Both the position numbers and the translations under genes were made by a program. Source: Sipunculus nudus (lineage: Eukaryota > Annelida > Sipuncula > Golfingiida > Sipunculidae). From it: 64,000 bases of DNA. Of the stretch, positions 38,401-47,400 are shown one piece after another (positions within the stretch are counted from its first letter, which is position 1; every line of letters begins with the position of its first letter). The notes beneath the pieces are model-generated. The model searched no databases, was not told where the DNA came from, and was given only the letters and a program-made list of their open reading frames with translations. The DNA lies in assembly GCA_026874595.1 (NCBI GenBank), contig CM049306.1, positions 40,674,019-40,738,018 on the forward strand, read 5' to 3'.

Positions 38401-41400
38401 TGAGGGGCAATTAGCATCGCTAGCTCAAGACCCCAGGGCAGTTAGCCAGGCAGACCGGCTCATTAGGTAATCAGCCGTTAGTTACCCTCTTTGATCTACA
38501 ACTTACGCCTCAACGAGTCTTAGCGCGGACACCGAGTCAGGAAGGGTTACACTAGGGTTGGGAACCCTTGTTACCCTCTTTGATCTTTCGTTAAGGCGCC
38601 TGTGACAAGGCGCAGCCATTGACTCGTGACAAAAGTTGTTTCAGTAATTCTCGGCGGTGGTCGCATTAGCGGGGTCGCATTAGCGCTGGGGCCAGGATAT
38701 CTGGTCGTAATTCTGAATTAAGGGGTGGTCGTAATTTTGAGTCATTTTTAAACATAAATAAACTAAAAAAAAATTGGGACCAAGCAAAGTGGTCGTAATT
38801 GTGGGGTGGTCTCAATTGTGGGGTGGTCGCAAGGCGGGGTCCCACTGTACTTAATTTATAAGTTTCATCATGTAATATTACATGTATACAAGAAAATTCA
38901 CATAAACTTGCATAAATTTTTATCAGACATACATCTTAATGCAAAATGACAATACAAGTGTCATGGTTTAAATAATTAAGTTATAAGTAAAATTTTCTAT
39001 CCTGGATTAACTTAGATGATGAATAATGAACACAGAATTGATTAACAAATCAGGCAAATCTGACAACATGTGACAAAAAGCAGGATTTGACCTAAGAAAG
39101 TGTACAATTAATTTGACAGGAAGCTTTCCAAGTGGTAAACTTAGTAAGAGAGTAAACTTGACAGTACAAGGCTGAAATGAATAAAACCTGTTAACCCCAT
39201 GCAAATACAAGATACGGTACAAAATATAATCATGTGGATCATCTCTGATGCTTACTTTGAGCGCCATCTGCTGGCAAACACACATACTGACCTGGCCTGA
39301 ACTCTCAGGGAAATCCTTGGTGCGTGAAAAGTCAGAATATTTGTTCTCTTGACTGATGTTAAATGAACATTTAACAATTTTGTACATGAAAGAATTTCTC
39401 TTAATAATAAAAATGACACAGGGCTTGAATACTTAATCATTAAAAAGTAAACCCAACAGTAGCTCTCCTGTCAAGTTAATTGGTATGTTTTTTTTTATTT
39501 CTGTTTTACATTTGCCTCCCTCTGATCTGGGTACATTAGCAAAATTAGGTCTATCAACTAACATACACATGTAAAACAAAACAAAAAATGACATTTCTAA
39601 CTCCTTAATTTTTCATAAAACTGTTTAAAAGTACATCATTTATATCACAGACATGGGGTCAAAGTTCATGATTTCCCAAATGTGAATTCCAGGCGGACCA
39701 TGCAAACCATGTCAACTCAAGTCTCCTGTATAACAATTCTAAATCCAGAGAGCTAAACTGTACAGTATGAATAATGGCAGTATAATAATCATCAAACTGC
39801 TTTCAAAGGACTTAAAAAATTTTCCTAAAGAAGCACCAGTTACTGGAAGAGTGGGCAATGTCTGGATAGGACTTGCGTGCTTATCTGTCCAGGCTGCTTT
39901 AATGCCAAACATGCTAAGTTTTTCTCTGATTCAGATTTCAGCTATGAAATGTTTGGTCATACCAGATTCTTCACAAGTCTTCAATATGACACATCTTTTG
40001 GTTGGCATAATTCTGTTAATATTTCTCAGCAGTGGGGAATTTTTTTATATGATGGATTCTTTTCAAAGCTTACTACCACATACAGCAGTGCCGTTTTTTC
40101 CAAAAGCGTTGAAAGATAAGCTTTTCGTTCTGAATAACAAACTTTCGGAAAAATGATCAGGGGTCCAGGGGCAAGTTCGTATGACAGTTAATGGTTTACT
40201 TAATGCTATTTTACTCGAGGAACACAGTGTTTCTACGTAATAAGTGAAGACAAGGACATACAAAAAAATATTGGATTTATTGCAAAGCTTGATTGGCTAA
40301 GATCAGTCTAATCTATTTTTAGGATACGTGTGTGCTCTTTCTTCAACAAATTCACTGGAGGGAAAGGTCAAATGTCATCGCTACAGGTGAAGCACAGTTA
40401 GTTTATTTTACAGCCCAAACGCGGCACCAGTGCAGCACATGTATACAAGTGAAAGCCAGTATTTACAAGCTTGAAAAATAATTTATAAATACAAATAAAT
40501 TTTTGGTATTTACAAGCTTAAAAAAACTATTTTTGTAAATACAAAAAAAATTTTGGTGCCCCATTTAAAATTTGGGAAAAACAAATTTTCGGAAAACAGC
40601 ATTCGGAAAAACGGTGCTCTACTGTACAAGTCATTACAGGACTTATGATCCTCTTCTGGTATATTCAGTTATAATATAACCTTACTTGACCTGAAAGGCA
40701 TCCAGGGCACTTTATGTTTTAGTACAATATTAGGCATTTCCAATCCCTAAAGAGTGAACTCCACAATTTCGAGCCCAAATGTGGACTTTGTCATTTTGTT
40801 GACCCAAATGACAGTGCAAAATCAAGTACCAATCAATGAAATCTTGCTTTATATGCAGCTGTATCATTTAATAATTAGAATATAAGTATGTGTGTGCGTG
40901 TGTACACCTACATCTCTTCCTTTGTAACTCTTCAGCTGTCCCATCAATCCCTGGATGTCAAACCGAGCTTGATGAAGTTGCTGCTGCAGACGTTCAAGGT
41001 ACTGAAGGTCAGCTTGGTTACTATAGCGATGCAGAAGCCCTGACAGCTGCATCTATAAAACACAAAAATTCAACTTTGATATCTTTGTTTTTCGGGGGCT
41101 TTGTATAAGCATTATGTGTCATATGCAAACAACAAAATTTATGAAAGAATAAAATTGTGATGAAATAGTCTATGGCTTAAGTAAATGTAACTAAAGATTA
41201 TCGACTGTACACAGTTTCATTAAAATTAACCCACCCTCTTCATGGTTTGACATCATTTGTAAATTTGACATCAGTTGGTCATTACTCACAAGATTCCTGC
41301 CTGAAGCGTGATGAATAGTCTGATGTTGCAGAGAATTTACTACTGACATACCATAATACTGTGTGACACTGCAAAAGTTTAAGTCAAGACACACTGATAT

Positions 41401-44400
41401 CTCCTGGAATGTCTTGCCACTATTCAAATGATCACTCTTTTCAGTATACTTTGCTTTTGTGCAGATGAACATATGTGATCCTGGAGTTTGTACAGGGGAA
41501 CATATTAAGTATACCTTGAGTTTGTGATGGTGAACAAATTAAGTATACCTTGAGTTTGTGCGGGTAAACATTAAGTATACCATGAGTTTGCACAGGCGAT
41601 CAAAATAAGTATACCTTGAGTTTGTACAGGTGAGCATATAAAGTATACTTTGAGTCAGGACTGGTGAGCATTTTAAGTATACCTTGAGTTTATGTCAGAT
41701 AACATTAAATATACCTTGAGTTTGTGTAGATGAATATATAAGTATACCTTGAGTTTGTGAGGATGAACATTAAGTATACCTTGTGTTTATGAGGGTGAAC
41801 ATTAAGTATACCTAGAGTTCGTACATGTGAGCTTATAATGTATACCTTGAGTTTGTGCAGGTGAACATATTAAGTATACCTTGAGCTTGTGCAGGTGATC
41901 CTTGGTCATTTCATGATCTTTCTGCAGAGAATCAAACTGAACAGTCTTTGCTATCAATTTTTTCTCAGCTTCAACCCTCTTATCTTCCACCTACAGATAA
42001 CAGAGAAAACACCCTAAATTGAAAAACATGCAAATATTAATTTTATGTGAATGAGCTACAATTAAATATATGAAAGGACAAACAATTCCTTAAAAGATTA
42101 CAATTTTCATCAAATGAACTTGGAGTCTTATGCAGCATCATTATGATTAGTAGATTTAATAAAAATGGTTGTGTTCAGCTGATTTGTTTTGCATACAGAA
42201 AGTGGATACATATAACACATTAGCGAACAAGTGATCTATACTTAACCCTAGCATTCTGCATCTCTTCATACTATATTAATTAGCTCTTTTTTACACATGA
42301 AATACCTCATATTCAAAATATACTGACAAGTACTAACACACATCAACCTAACAATCACAGACCTCTGAAAAAAGTGAGTTGCCCTTTGAGTTCATATCTT
42401 GAGAGTTCATCTGAAAAAGGTCCAGCTGCACCCGAAGTTCTTGGACCTCATCTCTTGATGCCTGTAAAGGAACAAACACGGACGTTTCTTATGCCCTAAT
42501 GCCCTAATGTTGTTATATTAATAGGTTAAATTTACACACATGAAAGGATAATATCAACAAAAGAAATTTAACTTCATGAAATTGAAAATGGATTTTTAGT
42601 GTGGTTAAGTCCATTTATATATATTCTGTAAAATTTAACAAGCCCTGAGCTCTGAGTATGGTTAAATGAATCTACAATTAATTTTTTTAAAAATTAACAA
42701 GCTCTGTGCGAGTTATCTGAGGGTGTCCACACCCCTTGGATCTATAATTCTTGGTATAGTCCACTGCTCACAACTGAACATGACTAAAACATTATATACA
42801 ATAGATGCTGATAACATACAACATAGGACAGACACTGCAAATCCTCGCTCTCCTGCCATCTAGTGTGTGAAGTGTGAACTAAACTAAATATTGATTTTAC
42901 CCTGTAATTCTAGACTGTGCCTGCATTACTATCTCTGCAAGAGGTCAAACAACTGCATGCTTACTTTGGACTATCTCATACACATATTAGATACAAATTG
43001 AATCTTTAGTCCTAAACAGTTCCATCTTAAAAGTGGAGAATAAACCATAGGGTTTCTCATTACCTTGTTTTACAGCTAAAACTGCAATTAACAATTATAT
43101 AGATATATACAAACAATATGGTGAACACTGCATAAAATTTTATATATGGTCTGAAAATACTTTACAAAAGAAAATTTAGTTATTCTTTTTTTTATGATCA
43201 AAGAATTCAAATTGATAAACTGAGTAAGAATTTTAGTTTAACAGTGTTGCTATATGTATCATAAAGTGAGATAACATAAGGCAGGTGTACTGACCTCCAG
43301 TGAGTTGATGTAGGATGTCACCTGACACTGTAACTCCTCCAGCTCCTGTTCTTTAGTAGACAGCTGTGACCTAAGATTGTCCTTGTCCAGAACTAGCTGT
43401 TCTATCTGGTTTCTTGTATCACTGAGATCACACAGCAGAGCTTGCTGTAACGAAGATCATCAACAGTAAATACTATGCTTCAGTGCCATTTGTTACCAAA
43501 CTTACAAACAACTATAAACTACCTGCTTCTGTGGCTCAGGGGTAGATCACAGGGCTCAAAGCCGGGATATTTTGAATTCAAATTCCAGCCGGGGCATGAA
43601 ATTTTTCACAGTGGGCTCTTACCCAGGGTTAGCAGGCTTTATGGGGAGACTGTGCCCAACAGTCATGTTTCACTCACAAACAAGTGCGCCTTTCAGGAGT
43701 TCCTCAGTGTTATGACCCAGTAATGGGGATGACACGCACCCAGGACCAGCAGAAGTGGTACACCAAGCCTGGTTGACACCAGGATAACCAAGTAAAAGCC
43801 CCTGTCATGTAGTCCGAAACTGGAATGAATTTCTGCAGATGTACATTGTAATAGTGAAGGAAGCATTTCAAAATGGAAGCAGTTACTTCCCCCCAAAAAA
43901 GTAAAAAAAAAAAAAAAACAAGGCCTACAGGCCTAATGCAAACAGTGCAAAGTTTAGGAGTATGAATGGAGGTTTATTTTTTAAATTTAATATTGATCCT
44001 CCCAAGTCCTGCATATCTACCTTAGTCATTATGATTTCAGCAAAATGGATGTTTCTGACCTGCAAGTTTCGGACTAGGACATTTTAAAACCAGAATATGG
44101 GTAGTCCACAAGCCACAATGTGTATCTGCAGAAATCAGAGTGGGACGGGTGAAGTGAGGCATGGATTAAGTGGCAAGGGGAATAGAGCGTGGTGTGTTGC
44201 ATATTAGCATGGATGTCTGCAGCTTAAATGTGAACGTAGGTGGTGCCACCTGTCATAAATTCGAGAAAGCTGTCAATGATGTAAAATACCTGCAAAATTT
44301 CAGGTGGATAAGTCAAACCACTGCTGAGATATGAGTGATTTTAACCTAAGGCAGATGAACAGATGATCACAACCAAATAAAACACAAATTTAATTTCCAT

Positions 44401-47400
44401 TATCGATAGGTTTATCATTTTTACTGACTACAGAGACTGAATGTACGGTTGTCGAACGATTAATTATAATATCACACCTTTGGCCGGTAGCGCATGTTCA
44501 GGGCCGACATCGTACGTCCGACATCGTACGTCCACAACCTATGGTTACACAACTGATTACCTTCTCCAGAAAATTAAATGGCGAGACAGCATAAAACCTA
44601 TTTGCGCAGATGTTGTACATGTATAAGGAATCTTTTTACTGATCTATTCTTTTCAAAGTTTTTCAGACATTGTCAGGACAGTGACTGAGTGGCACCGAAC
44701 AGGCGACAGGGGCGCGCAAATCTGATACATAGTTTGAAGATGATGAAGACAGCACGACACTCGTGCTTGAGTTATTATTAAGCTCTCCAAGCCTCTTTGG
44801 CTGGGGGAATTTTTAATGACCCTCGCAGGGGAAAGAGTCCGTTTACCGGCCTAAATTTTAGGGTCCATAAACCCTGTACACATGCAAAATTTTGGCCTAA
44901 TTGGTCAAACGGTTCCCAAGATATGAGCTTGGATGTCTGCAGAGTAAATGTGAATGTAGGTGGCGACACCTGTCATAAAATCGAGAAAGCTGTCAATGAT
45001 GTAAAATACCTGCAAAATTTCAGGTGGATAAGTCAAACCACTGCTGAGATATGAGTGATTTTAACCTAAGGCAGATGAACAGATGGATGCTTTGCATAAA
45101 TGGTGGCAGGTGGCACCACCAGTTTTGCCTATGATGAAGAGCTATGTGAGATCTATACACATACAAAATTTTGGCCTAAACGGTCAAACGGTTCCTGAGA
45201 TATGAGCTTGGATGTCTGCAGAGTAAATGTGAATGTAGGTGGCGCCACCTGTCATAAAATCGAGAAACCTGTCCATGATGTATAAACCTGCAAAATTTCA
45301 GGTGGATAAGTCAAACCACTGCTGAGATATGAGCGATTTTATCCCAAGGCAGATGAACAGATGGACGCTGTGCATAAGTGGTTGCAGATGGCGCCACCAG
45401 TTTTGCCTATGATGAAGAGCTATGTGAGATCTATACACATGCAAACTTTTTGCCCAATCAGTCAAATGGTTCCCGAGATATGAGCTTGGATGTCTGAAGA
45501 GTAAACGTGAATGTAGGTGGCGCCACCTGTCATAAATCGAGAAAGCTGTCCAGGATGTATAAACCTGCAAAATTTCAGGTGGATAAGTAAACCACTGCTG
45601 AGATATGAGTGATATTATCCAAAGGCAAATGAACAGATGGATGCTGTGCATTAAGTGGTTGCAGGTGGCGCCACCAGTTTTGCCTATGATGAAGAGCTAT
45701 GTGAGATCTATACACAAGCAAAATTTTGGCCTAATCGGTCAAACGGTTCCCGAGATATGAGCTTGGATGTCTGCAGAGTAAACATGAATGTAGGTGGCGC
45801 CACCTGTCATAAAATCGAGAAAGCTGTCAAGGATGTAAAATACCTGCAAAATTTCAAGTGGAAAAGTCAAACCACTGCTGAGATATGAGTGATTTTAACC
45901 TAAGGCAGATGAACAGATGGACGCTGTGCATAAATGGTTGCAGGTGGCACCACCAGTTTTGCCTATGATGAAGAGCTATGTGAGATCCATACACAGGCAA
46001 AATTTTGGCCTAAACGGTCAAACGGTTCCAGAGATATGAGCTTGGATGTCTACTGAGTAAATGTGAATGTAGTTGGCGCCACCTGTCATAAAATCAAGAA
46101 AACTGTCCAGGATGTATAAACCTGCAAAATTTCAGGTGGATAAGTCAAACCACTGCTGAGATATGAGTTATATTATCCCAAGGCAGATAAACAGATGGAC
46201 GCTGTGCAAAATTGGTTGAAGGTGGTGCCACCATTTTTAGTGTATGTTATAAAGCTATCAAAGGGCTACATTTGTGCAAAATTTTTAGCCTGATCGGTCA
46301 AACGGTTCCCGAGATATGTGGGTTTATGTGTGGAAACAGACGCACAAATGGACACTGGGCAGCAAGGAAAGGTAAGAGGTCAACCAAAAATGAAGGCGCA
46401 GCAATTCACATGTGACCTGATGATAAACCCGATTCGCTTAAAATGCAAACCAAGTTTTTTCAAACAGTTGAAAGATATAGTTCCAATAATCTGGGAATTC
46501 TGCATCTAAACATTGTGTCCAGACATCTAGACGCTGTGTCTAGACGTCTAGACACATTGTCTAGACACCCCCCCCAGAGCTAGGTCAGTTGCCATGGTGA
46601 TGTCTGGACCCCACCAGTTTGTACTGAGTGACCTCTTGACTTGGCTGCATGAAGTCAAATCTGTACTCAAATACTGAAAGCCTTTTTCAATTGGCTACAA
46701 TGCTTTTTTAAAACTGTATTTACCTAATCTATTCTTATAAAACTGGTAGAACCCTACCACAGAATAATTCTTGTAAAGTTTAAACCAATCAGCTGAACAG
46801 TTTCATCATAAATCAGTGTATAAGCTATAAGAGTTTAAAATTACATTTTTGCTTGTAAAAAACACATCAATGTAGGTGGCGCCACCAATACCTCAAAATC
46901 AGATATGACATATGTGACAAACATTGGTAAAAAATTTGGTCATTATATCTCTAGCCGTTTCTGAGATTTTAATTTTAGTGTGCTTTTTTGGGCAGATGAC
47001 TAAGTTCAACCTCCTGTAACTCGGCCAAAAATCTCCGAACTGGAACCATTCGAACAAATTTGAGAGAGATTGTTCCAGGGATCATTTCTGTGAAATATTG
47101 GACAATTTGGCTGGACAGTTTCAGAGAAGAAGATTTTTAAAGGTTTTTAAGCTTTTTCCCTATAAAATCTAAGAAAATGCAGTTAGCCAAAAAATAAGCA
47201 AAATCTGATGGAGTTTTTTAGATGACTAATTTTTTGCATAAAATTTGGTGATGCTAACTCTTGCTGTTTTCAAGATAGTATGGATAAACGTACAGACGAC
47301 GGACTCCGGACGGACGACGGACGCCGGACGACGCCACACCATCGCATAAGCTCACAGGTTTGCTAAAAAATTATAAACTAGACTTTTGGTTTTACCCCCT

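Noticed and set aside
39252-39387. Alternative Spindly exon ending QQMALK|GTAAGC
   Set aside because: The reading frame that looks right leaves in phase 0, whereas exon 9 needs two carried bases. The other frame does not look like Spindly. The exon at 29558-29661 fits phase, length and alignment.
39767-40156. 129-codon plus-strand ORF in Spindly intron 7
   Set aside because: A second frame is equally open, no domain is recognised, and it is antisense to the host gene without splice support.
43525-43600. tRNA gene
   Set aside because: A and B boxes are present but the acceptor stem does not pair and the sequence continues into a SINE body with poly-A.
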